NCBI GenBank assembly: GCA_031200235.1 | Contig: CP133595.1 | Location: 1 to 64,000, forward strand | Length of the DNA: 64,000 bases | DNA from: Cuniculiplasma divulgatum | GTDB lineage: Archaea > Thermoplasmatota > Thermoplasmata > Thermoplasmatales > Thermoplasmataceae | Direction: 5' to 3' | Shown: positions 17,057-24,854 of the stretch, one piece after another | How positions within the stretch are numbered: the stretch's first letter is position 1 | Layout: each line of letters opens with the position of its first letter | Translations under genes and position numbers: made by a program | The notes under the pieces: model-generated | What the model was told of the DNA's origin: nothing | Database searches by the model: none | Seen by the model: only the letters and a program-made list of their open reading frames with translations

Positions 17057-18337
17057 TCACTTCACATTTCTCCTGTTGCTGACTGATGCCATCACAGCAA
17101 GTGCCATTCCCGGGATGAGTCTCTCTGCATCCATTGTTCCTGACCTGGATTCAACCATGTCATAGACATCATCACGTAACATCATCCCGGAATCCCGGAA
17201 CCTCTGAAATGACGTATCCAGTTCAGGATTTCTGGGATTGAATTTTGACCCGAATACTTCGCATACCTTCCTGGCAGTTTCCTGGCCTATTATCCTGCCA
17301 GTGGTGTATTTGCCCCCAGTGATGGTCAGCAATCCTGAGTATCCGTCTCGGGAGTGGTCAAATATATCAAAGCTTCTTGATGCACTGCGGGGATCGCCGG
17401 ATCCGTCTGAGATAAGAGGCCGTACGGATGAATAAACGCGCTTCAGGGGCATCTTCTCTAGGGATGGCACCATCCTGTTTCCCTCCTCCTGCAGGGAATC
17501 AATCTCCTCCTGATCCACTGTATAACTGCTGGCATCCTCCACCACCGTTGCCATTGTGCCAAGAATTGAGGATGAACCATATGGCACTATTATGTCCCCA
17601 TCAGATGGCATGCGCATCCTGTTCAGAACGGAGTTGGTGACCCTACCGTCGTAGACAAGCATGGAACCCAGTGAAGGCATAATCTCGGGTGATGGAATCT
17701 TGCTTTCCCGGAGAACGTTCCAGGTGAACGGTCCGGCAGCATTTACTACCAGATCGAATTTTTCCCGGCTTTTTGCTCCATTTACGGACAGTTCCAGCCC
17801 GGTTACAGTGTTCTCGTCTGCAATGATCCTTGTCACTTCTGTGTTTGTTGCGATGGTTGCACCCAGCATTCTGGCCTCGGCTGCAACAGCCGCAGCAAAA
17901 TCAAATGCATGCACCACCTTGTCTGGAACCTTCATGACCCTCTTCAGATCCCTGTTTACATGCGGTTCCATTGAGAGGAATTCATCAACATCCTCCTCTG
18001 TGCATGGTATCCCTGCTGAATGGCATCCTGATTTCAGCCTGTCCCCAAACTCTGCCTCCTGATCACTCATGGCAAGGAAATATCCACCTGAACTGTCAAT
18101 GAATGAAGATGCTATTCCTGAAAGAATCCTGTTTTCAGATATGCACTCGCGGGCCGAAACCATATCATTCACGGCGTACCTAGCGCCACTGTGAATCATC
18201 CCGTGAAATTTGTCCGATGTTTCCGATGCCAGTTCCCCCTTTTCAAAAAGACTGGTTTCGAATCCTGCCTGAGCCAGATACATTGCACTGAACAGGCCTG
18301 TTATGCCTCCGCCGATTACGGCAATTCTTTCAGACAT
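17057..18337 (-). CDS. FAD-dependent glycerol-3-phosphate dehydrogenase-like oxidoreductase (GlpA/DAO type)
   Basis: 426 residues. The Rossmann FAD motif is IAVIGGGITGLFSAMYLAQAG; the DAO-family signature DKFHGMIHSGARYAVND, the central VVNAAGPFTWNVL and the C-terminal LLTITGGKYTTGRIIGQETA are the hallmarks of the glycerol-3-phosphate dehydrogenase (GlpA/GlpD) branch. It would oxidise glycerol 3-phosphate to dihydroxyacetone phosphate and pass electrons to the quinone pool or a partner; there is no clear TM helix. A second, different GlpD-like gene lies at 32505-33851. Here the partner is a CoxG-like protein. The substrate may therefore differ from glycerol 3-phosphate. Confidence 0.78.
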   Translation of the reverse strand: MSERIAVIGGGITGLFSAMYLAQAGFETSLFEKGELASETSDKFHGMIHSGARYAVNDMVSARECISENRILSGIASSFIDSSGGYFLAMSDQEAEFGDRLKSGCHSAGIPCTEEDVDEFLSMEPHVNRDLKRVMKVPDKVVHAFDFAAAVAAEARMLGATIATNTEVTRIIADENTVTGLELSVNGAKSREKFDLVVNAAGPFTWNVLRESKIPSPEIMPSLGSMLVYDGRVTNSVLNRMRMPSDGDIIVPYGSSSILGTMATVVEDASSYTVDQEEIDSLQEEGNRMVPSLEKMPLKRVYSSVRPLISDGSGDPRSASRSFDIFDHSRDGYSGLLTITGGKYTTGRIIGQETARKVCEVFGSKFNPRNPELDTSFQRFRDSGMMLRDDVYDMVESRSGTMDAERLIPGMALAVMASVSNRRNVK

Positions 18338-18483
18338 ATGCTGTTATATGCAATGAATGATGATAAACCTGTTCAACCAGACCTTTTCACAGGCACAGAA
18401 ACTCATATAGTTTTGAAGTATTTTTCCTAGCTCAGCAGAATAATCTGTGAAATGTTTATTTACTCAGTTCCGTTATTTTCATC

Positions 18484-18888
18484 ATGTCAAAATTTCCAAG
18501 CAATGAATGGGCAAAGGAATATGTGGAGAAGCTGAACAGCAATGAATCATACCAGGACGCTGGAAAACAGTGGGAAGGCGCCATCACCTTCGTAATCCAG
18601 CCGGATGGAGACTTCAAGGATACAGCATACCTATATCTTGATCTCTTTCACGGAAAATGCAGGGACTACAAATTCTCAATGTCAGCCGCCGACGTTCCTA
18701 AGTCCGAATTCAGCTACATAGGCAAATACGGGAACTGGAAAAGGCTCATCAACAGGGAGATTGACCCCATCCAGGGCGTTCTCACCGGGAAATTCAAGCT
18801 TGACGGATCAATGATGAAGATAATGAGGTTCACCAAGGCAGCCAAGGAAATGGTGAGCACAGCATCCCAGGTATCAACGGAGTTCTGA
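18484..18888 (+). CDS. SCP2 sterol-carrier-fold protein
   Basis: 134 residues with the SCP2 pattern: an N-terminal helix KEYVEKLNSNESYQDAGKQWEG, strands ITFVIQPDGDF and AYLYLDLFHGKCRDYKF, and the closing helix FKLDGSMMKIMRFTKAAKEMV, where the conserved G-x-L/M..DGSMMKIM signature is visible. SCP2-fold proteins hold long-chain lipids or acyl groups. It lies 3 bp before an iron-alcohol dehydrogenase gene, forming a clear operon, so it may deliver a hydrophobic alcohol or aldehyde. That link is inference from position. Confidence 0.75.
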   Translation: MSKFPSNEWAKEYVEKLNSNESYQDAGKQWEGAITFVIQPDGDFKDTAYLYLDLFHGKCRDYKFSMSAADVPKSEFSYIGKYGNWKRLINREIDPIQGVLTGKFKLDGSMMKIMRFTKAAKEMVSTASQVSTEF

Positions 18889-18891
18889 CCC

Positions 18892-20013
18892 ATGTGGTAC
18901 TTCCGGTCGCCCAGTATAGTGTATGGTGAGGATGCACTATCATTCCTCTCGGAACTTCCCTATGAAAGAATCCTAATAGTCACCGACAGGAACATCGCTA
19001 AAGCCGGACTTCTCAGCATACTCCATTCAAACCTGCCATCCGGATCGAAGAATCTTGTAATCGATAACATTCCGGAGGAACCAACAATATCCGATGTCAC
19101 AGATCGCTCGAAACAGGTGATGGAATTTGCCCCCGACCTGATAATTGGCATGGGGGGAGGTTCGTCAATGGATGCTGCAAAGGCCCTGTTTGTAATGTAT
19201 GAAAGGCCCGATCTTGATCTTTTTGACATTACACCGCTGGTCCATCTAGGACTCAGGAAGAAGTCCCGGCTCATACTTGTCCCCACCACAAGCGGAACTG
19301 GATCGGAATGCACATGGGCTGCTGTTCTCAGCGACAGAGATCATGGACGCAAGAACGAGCTGGCATCCCCTGAGATTATTGCAGACTATGCCATACTTGA
19401 TCCTGTGCTGGTAAGGAACCTCCCACAATCAATCACAAGGAACACAGCCGTGGATGCCATAACCCATGCCGTGGAGGGTCACAGCAGCCAGTGGAAAAAT
19501 CCATATTCCGAGGCCATGGCTGAAAAGGCACTCAGGCTCATAACACACAACCTTCCCGCGGTTCTCAGGGATGGGAACATGAAGTCCAGGGAACTGGTTC
19601 ACATTGGAGCATCCATGGCAGGCCTCTCATTTTCCAACTCCCAGATTGGACTCGCACATGCCTTGGGCCATTCCCTGGGGGCGCATTTCAGGATCGCCCA
19701 CGGCATGTCTGTAGGGCTTTATCTCCCATACGTTGTGGATTTCAACCAGGATTATTCTGTTGAAAGCTATGAGATACTCAGGCAGTGCTTCCCCGAAAAG
19801 TACCGGGGAGAAAACCTTGGAGAGACCATCCGCAGATTCTTCCGGGAAATAGGGCAACCCCTTGACCTGAAAGCAACCGGCATCGCCCGGGATGAGTACG
19901 ACCTGCACCTGAGTGGAATGGTTGGGCTGGCAGAGGAGTCCACAGGCATAATAACAAATCCACGGGAGGCCGACAGCCAGCAGATTCTTGAACTCTTTGA
20001 GGCAGTGGAATGA
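18892..20013 (+). CDS. Iron-containing alcohol dehydrogenase
   Basis: 373 residues, the usual size of family III alcohol dehydrogenases. The dinucleotide loop is IIGMGGGSSMDAAKAL; the metal and catalytic signature GLAHALGHSLGAHFRIAHGMSVGLYLPYV holds the three conserved His. The substrate of this family ranges from primary alcohols and diols to lactaldehyde; no choice is possible here. The N-terminus (WYFRSPSIVYGEDAL) is normal. It follows the SCP2 gene by 3 bp, and the gap to the next gene is 53 bp. Confidence 0.9.
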   Translation: MWYFRSPSIVYGEDALSFLSELPYERILIVTDRNIAKAGLLSILHSNLPSGSKNLVIDNIPEEPTISDVTDRSKQVMEFAPDLIIGMGGGSSMDAAKALFVMYERPDLDLFDITPLVHLGLRKKSRLILVPTTSGTGSECTWAAVLSDRDHGRKNELASPEIIADYAILDPVLVRNLPQSITRNTAVDAITHAVEGHSSQWKNPYSEAMAEKALRLITHNLPAVLRDGNMKSRELVHIGASMAGLSFSNSQIGLAHALGHSLGAHFRIAHGMSVGLYLPYVVDFNQDYSVESYEILRQCFPEKYRGENLGETIRRFFREIGQPLDLKATGIARDEYDLHLSGMVGLAEESTGIITNPREADSQQILELFEAVE

Positions 20014-20066
20014 AACTGCCAAAATGACAAATATCAATTTGGGATTAGCGGTATGATCTGGTAACA

Positions 20067-20741
20067 ATGAGTTTCCTCATGAGTTTTGCGTTCACTGTTT
20101 CCCTGACATCGGTTGTCTTCATCCTTTCACTGGGCCTCACAGTGGTAATGGGCCTGAAGGCGGCAAAGGTAAAGAGCAGGAGCCTGCAATTCTGGTTCAG
20201 CGGCATGGCAGTATTCACCCTCTCTGTACTTTTGGAGATCATATTTGCCATTGGCCATTATCCCGCATTGCTTCTGAAGTCCTATCTGTTTCTTGTTGCT
20301 GCAATAGTGGAGCTTCTTGCCCTGGGATCGGTATCTCTCGCACGAAGTGGAAGGAATACAATGATATACAGCATATATGTCCTCATAACAAGCATATTCC
20401 TCATTTACACACTTGCCTCCGGAACACTTGGAAAGATGATCATATCGCATGTGTTCTTTGGCCCTTTGCCCATACTTGTGACTGTAGCGTCCTCACTCAT
20501 AACATTCCCGGCTGCCGTTATCATACTGGTGAAGGCAGCGCTTGATTTCAGAAAAACACACAATCCCAGCATGATATCAATCATTGTGGGCGTGATTGTG
20601 GTATCAGTGGCAGGAACTCTCTACATCACAGGATTTCCCAGTTTCCTCTATCTTGCGGAATTCATCGGCATCTTCCTGCTGTGGTTCGGATTTGTGAGAA
20701 TTCCCAATCCCCTGAGGAGATCGCAGCCAGCTGGGACGTGA
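20067..20741 (+). CDS. Seven-TM membrane protein of unknown function
   Basis: 224 residues with about seven TM helices, the first at residues 5-30. Intracellular loops are basic (LKAAKVKSRSLQ, DFRKTHN) and the C-terminus is short and polar. There is no retinal-type lysine pattern that I can confirm, and no known family is recognised. The gap of 53 bp after the alcohol dehydrogenase gene has a TATA-like ACAAATATCA, so it may have its own promoter. Confidence 0.55.
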   Translation: MSFLMSFAFTVSLTSVVFILSLGLTVVMGLKAAKVKSRSLQFWFSGMAVFTLSVLLEIIFAIGHYPALLLKSYLFLVAAIVELLALGSVSLARSGRNTMIYSIYVLITSIFLIYTLASGTLGKMIISHVFFGPLPILVTVASSLITFPAAVIILVKAALDFRKTHNPSMISIIVGVIVVSVAGTLYITGFPSFLYLAEFIGIFLLWFGFVRIPNPLRRSQPAGT

Positions 20742-20778
20742 TGCGTGTTGGAAAAGATTTTATGCCTGCCGGGATTGG

Positions 20779-21144
20779 ATGGCTGTGCCTGAAGAACACC
20801 TGAAATGCCCAAAGTGCGGACATGAATTTGACTACTATTACAGTGTTTCGTATTCCCTTACTTCCCTGAAGATAAGCCAGTTCTTCCGGGCAAAATGCCC
20901 GAACTGCGGCAGGACTTCCATTTACCAGACTCATATTGATATAAAGAATCCAAGGCTCTACAGGGGAGGAATGATCGCCTCACTGATTCTTGTCATTTTC
21001 GGCATCGTATTTACGATTTTTTCGCTGATAATGCTCTCCCATACGGATGCACTTTATGGGGTTTTCACGGTTATTGCCGGCCTTGCTGTATCCTTTGCTC
21101 TCGACCTGAGAAACAGAAGCAGTGGTCGAACCAAGAGCAGATAA
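20779..21144 (+). CDS. Zinc-ribbon protein with two C-terminal TM helices
   Basis: 121 residues. The N-terminus has two Cys pairs, LKCPKCGHEF and AKCPNCGRTSIY, about 33 residues apart, forming a zinc ribbon; then two TM segments (MIASLILVIFGIVFTIFSLIML and a second ending SFALDL) and a basic tail RNRSSGRTKSR. The cytosolic ribbon plus membrane anchor echoes the surface protein at 5.1 kb, but no family is recognised. A TATA-like AGATTTTATG lies about 20-27 nt before the ATG. It ends 79 bp before the ABC ATPase start. Confidence 0.6.
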   Translation: MAVPEEHLKCPKCGHEFDYYYSVSYSLTSLKISQFFRAKCPNCGRTSIYQTHIDIKNPRLYRGGMIASLILVIFGIVFTIFSLIMLSHTDALYGVFTVIAGLAVSFALDLRNRSSGRTKSR

Positions 21145-21169
21145 ATGTGTGATTCTGTTCCACTATTGT

Positions 21170-21192
21170 TATATATTATACTCCGATATCGG
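21170..21192 (+). promoter_or_regulatory. Promoter and candidate PadR operator of the ABC exporter operon
   Basis: TATATATT at 21170-21177, five bases, then the perfect palindrome CCGATATCGG at 21183-21192. The palindrome sits between the TATA box and the expected start of transcription, where a repressor would block it. The same TATATATT-N5-CCGATATCG occurs at the padR promoter (58515-58536, minus strand). Confidence 0.7.
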
Positions 21193-21223
21193 AAAACGAA
21201 GTAACTGGTGGTGCCATAGCACA

Positions 21224-22141
21224 ATGATTACAATAGAAGGTTTAACCAAGGTCTACTCCAGGAAAGACCCTCCAGCTGTAAGTGATCTTACCCTTCAGAT
21301 AAATGACGGTGAGATACTTGGACTGGTGGGGCTCAATGGAGCAGGTAAAACGTCAACAATCCGCATGATATCCGGCATAATACTTCCCACTGCTGGAACC
21401 ATCAAGGTGGACGGTTTTGATATAGTAAAGGAAAAGGTCAAAGCATCGGCCAATGTGGGCTGGGTCCCGGAATTCCCAAATTTCGAGCTGAATGCAAATC
21501 CTGTGACACTGATGAAGTATTATGCTGGCTTTTATGACATTGACAGGAGCAATGAGGAAGAGCAGATCCTTTCCCTCCTGGATGAGGTTGGGCTGAAGCC
21601 CTATACAGACAGGAAACTCCGGAACTATTCCCAGGGAATGAAGAAGAGGTTTGCCATAGCCGAAACCCTTTTGGGGGACCCAAGGAATTTTCTGTTTGAT
21701 GAGACGCTGAACGGGCTTGACCCTGAAGGAGTGGTATTTGTCAGAAATCTCATACTGTCTCTCAAAAAGAGGGGTAAGGCAGTAATGCTGTCATCCCACA
21801 TACTGAGCGAGGTCGAGAACATAGCGGACAAGGTGGCAATCATCAGCCACGGCAAACTCCTGAAGGTTCTTACAAGAGACGAGTTGAGGAATCTGGGCAA
21901 AGTCGTCGTAAGAATCAGTGTTGACAACCCGGACGAGAAGCTGAAATCCATTCTTTCGGATTTCGGACATGTCATGGTGTCTGGCAGCGACGTAACAATC
22001 TCCGAACTGTCAATTGACGTGAAGAGGGTTCCGGAAATTGCTTCCAGAATAGTTGCATCCGGATACAGCCTGAGAAAATTTGAGACATCTGGAGAAAGCC
22101 TCGAGGAGTATTTCTTCAGCATCATAGGTGAGAAGGCATGA
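21224..22141 (+). CDS. ABC transporter ATP-binding protein (ABC-2 / drug-export type)
   Basis: 305 residues from the ATG at 21224, where the ABC domain begins (MITIEGLTKVYSR); the open frame to 21122 is an artefact. Walker A GLNGAGKTS, signature motif NYSQGMKKRF (LSGGQ variant), Walker B FLFDETLNGLDPEG, and the switch His in LSSHILSEV are all present; the D of Walker B is Asp followed by Glu. A C-terminal region of about 80 residues follows the nucleotide-binding domain, as in the DrrA/CcmA group. It overlaps the permease start by 4 nt (ATGA). The pair would export a small molecule or peptide. Confidence 0.93.
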   Translation: MITIEGLTKVYSRKDPPAVSDLTLQINDGEILGLVGLNGAGKTSTIRMISGIILPTAGTIKVDGFDIVKEKVKASANVGWVPEFPNFELNANPVTLMKYYAGFYDIDRSNEEEQILSLLDEVGLKPYTDRKLRNYSQGMKKRFAIAETLLGDPRNFLFDETLNGLDPEGVVFVRNLILSLKKRGKAVMLSSHILSEVENIADKVAIISHGKLLKVLTRDELRNLGKVVVRISVDNPDEKLKSILSDFGHVMVSGSDVTISELSIDVKRVPEIASRIVASGYSLRKFETSGESLEEYFFSIIGEKA

Positions 22142-23586
22142 GACCAATAGTTTACGAGGTCAGGAGAACACTTACCAGCAAGTTTGTCATAATAATGATA
22201 ATAGCCATTGTGGGACTCTCATCCCTGCTGGCTTACGAAGCGGGATCGACATATTCTCCCTCCCCAGTATCATCAGCTCCCCAGCTCAGCACTGGATTTT
22301 ACATGGGCGGATCAAACGTTACGGTGGTGGGATATGCCCATGACGCATACGGTAACCCCGTTTCCGGCATCAAGGTCAGTTACGATTACAATGGTACTAT
22401 ATACAATGCCACGTCTGCCTCAAACGGGTTTGCCAATTCTACCATACCAATAGGGAGCGCAGACTCAGGAGAAGTCCATGTGAGTTATACCCATACGACT
22501 CTTAGAAAATCCATAACGGTTCATTCCAGCCCGGTATTATTTTCATCATTGCTCAAGTCGTCTGGATTACAGGTTTTCTCTGGTATGGTAGATCCGTCAA
22601 ACAGTACCAGGTTCGGCCTTGAGCTTTTCTATGTTGGAACAAACGGAACCGTATCCCCGTCCCTTGACTTATATGTTTACAACTACAGTCTGCCAGCATC
22701 AGACATTAGTACAAATTATTCCTACAAGCACAGCTTTTCCGGATTCACCGTTCTCAATATTTTTCCCACCGTAACTGGAGCAAACAGGACAGACTTATAT
22801 AGAGTGGAGGTAACCAACAGCACTGGTATAATATACCCTCCACACTCCTCACAGGCCCCTCCATTTACACTGACGGACTATACTCCAATGACGCAGAGCA
22901 CACTTCAATCGCTTGTTTATGCCGGAACATCTGAGATACTGGGTTTCCTGATACCCATACTGGCTGTTTTCGCCGCGTACCTGACATATGGCAAGGACAG
23001 GACAAACGGAGTTCTGGAATCTGTACTTAAAAGACCAGTGACAAGAGGAGGCCTCATAACATCCAGATTCCTTTCTAACTCTGTGTCAATCGTGATTGCC
23101 GTTGGTCTTTCAATGATTTTCTCTGACCTCATAATACATCACTACTTTGGAATGTACCTGTCCACAACCTTCAGCCTTTACTTTGTGTGGACCTATGTAG
23201 TTGAGGGAGTCTCATTCCTGGCACTTGTCTATATGTTTTCGCACATTGCAAAGTCACAGGGTGCTGTCCTGGGTGCAGCCATTGCCCTCTTCGTGGTTCT
23301 GGACATGTTCTGGAGCATAATACCAATAGCCATACTGGCCGCCCTGAAAATATCCACAAGCAGCACTGCCTACGTGAGTGCCAGTGTAGGATTTGACTAT
23401 GCCAGCCCTGCAGGCTATTCCATGCTGGTGCAGACCATGTTCACAGATAAGTTCGGCGTGATATCATCTTCCACCATTGATCCCTCGGCATTTGGAATCA
23501 TAGCGCCGTTCCTCATAATTGCAGGAATACTGTGGATGGCCGTGCCATTCGTCATAGCTTACTACCTGGCAAAGAACAGGGATTGA
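22138..23586 (+). CDS. ABC-2 permease with large extracytoplasmic insert
   Basis: 482 residues. A first TM at about 18-38 is followed by an outside domain of some 230 residues, in which residues 60-125 look like an immunoglobulin-like or carboxypeptidase-regulatory-like beta sandwich (VTVVGYAHDAYGNPVSGIKV) and which carries many N-x-S/T sequons. Five or six further TMs follow, including the ABC-2 type stretch with cytosolic TYGKDRTNGVLESVLKRPVTRGG. The layout TM1 - large outside domain - TM2-6 is that of ABC-2 exporters (LolE-like or NatB-like). Coupled to the ATPase by a 4-nt overlap. Substrate unknown. Confidence 0.85.
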   Translation: MRPIVYEVRRTLTSKFVIIMIIAIVGLSSLLAYEAGSTYSPSPVSSAPQLSTGFYMGGSNVTVVGYAHDAYGNPVSGIKVSYDYNGTIYNATSASNGFANSTIPIGSADSGEVHVSYTHTTLRKSITVHSSPVLFSSLLKSSGLQVFSGMVDPSNSTRFGLELFYVGTNGTVSPSLDLYVYNYSLPASDISTNYSYKHSFSGFTVLNIFPTVTGANRTDLYRVEVTNSTGIIYPPHSSQAPPFTLTDYTPMTQSTLQSLVYAGTSEILGFLIPILAVFAAYLTYGKDRTNGVLESVLKRPVTRGGLITSRFLSNSVSIVIAVGLSMIFSDLIIHHYFGMYLSTTFSLYFVWTYVVEGVSFLALVYMFSHIAKSQGAVLGAAIALFVVLDMFWSIIPIAILAALKISTSSTAYVSASVGFDYASPAGYSMLVQTMFTDKFGVISSSTIDPSAFGIIAPFLIIAGILWMAVPFVIAYYLAKNRD

Positions 23587-23592
23587 GCGGCA

Positions 23593-24786
23593 TCAGGTAG
23601 CCGTCTCAACAACATCTTCTTTTTTATATTTCCTGAAGAAGTAGACGTAGAGAATAGGATCGAAGAGTGACACAATGCCGGCGAACGAGAACATGAAAAC
23701 TATGGCCCCTGCAGATAGGAGAAAACTGCCAAAGGTTGTTGATACTCCATATGGAAGACGCCTTGCTATTCCCGTAAGGCTGTTTCCCCTTGCTCTCTCC
23801 CCCGGGTCCAGGATTGTCATCTGGAAATTCTGCCTGATTGGAAGCGCAAGCTGGTAAAGGCCAGTCCGGATAGCGTATATGGCTCCTGCCACCATGGGAG
23901 GGACAAATGGCATAAGAATGAAGAGACCTGAGCCCAGACCCCGAAATATCCCGATTGCATATATTGCGCCCAGCCATCTTTCCACGGTGGATGCAAATAA
24001 GACACCAACTCCTGATGCCACATATGATGCCGTGAATATAAGGGAAATAACGTATGTGGGCACGCCTATCTGGTGGAACCAGAGTGATATTATTGGCGTA
24101 ATCACCCCCAGGCCCACGCTGCCCATTGCTCCTGATAGCCCTATTTTCGCGATATTCCGACCTGAATTTTTCGGCATTATCTGGGTCTTCTTACCCTTGA
24201 CCCTCTTGATCTTCGTATCCTCCAGAAGAAGCGTGAGGAACAGTGATGCAATATTCAGGATGAGGGCTATTGCAAAAAGATCCGTATAATAGTCTGAGAC
24301 ATATTTTTCAAACACGGCAGATGTTGAACTGCCTGCAATGGCAGATATTATGGATACAAGCATCAGGGCCGAGTAAATCCAGGTTCTGGATGCTGATGAG
24401 ACCTTGTCAGCCACAAATGCGGTCAGTATTGGCGCAACCGGGCCGCCGCCAGCACCGCCGCCTATTGCACTGAAGGTTATTCCAAGGACGGAAGTTAGGA
24501 ACAGCAGGACAAAATTATGTGTGAGAAGGAATGTGACGAATATAAAGGCCGGCAAGCCAGACATTATGAGCAGTGTCTTCTTCTTGCTGTAAAGATCTCC
24601 CATGAAACCTGACAGCAGAACCAGGCCGGAACTTGCAATGGTTGCAACAAGGGCATAAATTCCAATTTCAACAACGGAGAAACCAACCTGTTTCAGAAAC
24701 AGGGGAATAAGGAAGGCTATGTAGCCGAAATAAAAGCTCCTCAGGCCTCTTATGGCGCCCAGTAGGGGAATTTGCCTCAATACCAC
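23593..24786 (-). CDS. MFS transporter
   Basis: 397 residues with 12 likely TMs. The motif between TM2 and TM3 reads SGFMGDLYSKKKTLL, a form of the MFS motif A; a glycine-rich stretch AIGGGAGGGPVAPI is in TM4. The central loop is basic (IKRVKGKKTQIMPK). The start is GTG with a TATA-like TTTTTTATAG 15-20 nt upstream. A perfect palindrome overlaps that promoter. It converges with the ABC permease gene, with a 6-bp gap. Substrate unknown. Confidence 0.8.
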   Translation of the reverse strand: MVLRQIPLLGAIRGLRSFYFGYIAFLIPLFLKQVGFSVVEIGIYALVATIASSGLVLLSGFMGDLYSKKKTLLIMSGLPAFIFVTFLLTHNFVLLFLTSVLGITFSAIGGGAGGGPVAPILTAFVADKVSSASRTWIYSALMLVSIISAIAGSSTSAVFEKYVSDYYTDLFAIALILNIASLFLTLLLEDTKIKRVKGKKTQIMPKNSGRNIAKIGLSGAMGSVGLGVITPIISLWFHQIGVPTYVISLIFTASYVASGVGVLFASTVERWLGAIYAIGIFRGLGSGLFILMPFVPPMVAGAIYAIRTGLYQLALPIRQNFQMTILDPGERARGNSLTGIARRLPYGVSTTFGSFLLSAGAIVFMFSFAGIVSLFDPILYVYFFRKYKKEDVVETAT

Positions 24787-24806
24787 TGAATATCCTGAAT
24801 CTATAA

Positions 24807-24825
24807 AAAATAGATATTCTATTTT
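24807..24825. promoter_or_regulatory. Perfect palindrome in an MFS promoter
   Basis: AAAATAGA-TAT-TCTATTTT: exact 8-bp arms with a 3-nt centre, lying over the TATA/BRE region of the MFS gene that starts at 24786. It could be a regulator site, although an AT-rich hairpin ending the APC permease transcript from the right is also possible. Confidence 0.35.
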
Positions 24826-24854
24826 CCACTAAATAGTTGAATGGGAAAAACACT

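Noticed and set aside
21122-21223. N-terminal extension of the ABC ATPase
   Set aside because: The stretch contains the TATA box and the operator palindrome; the ABC domain begins exactly at the ATG at 21224.
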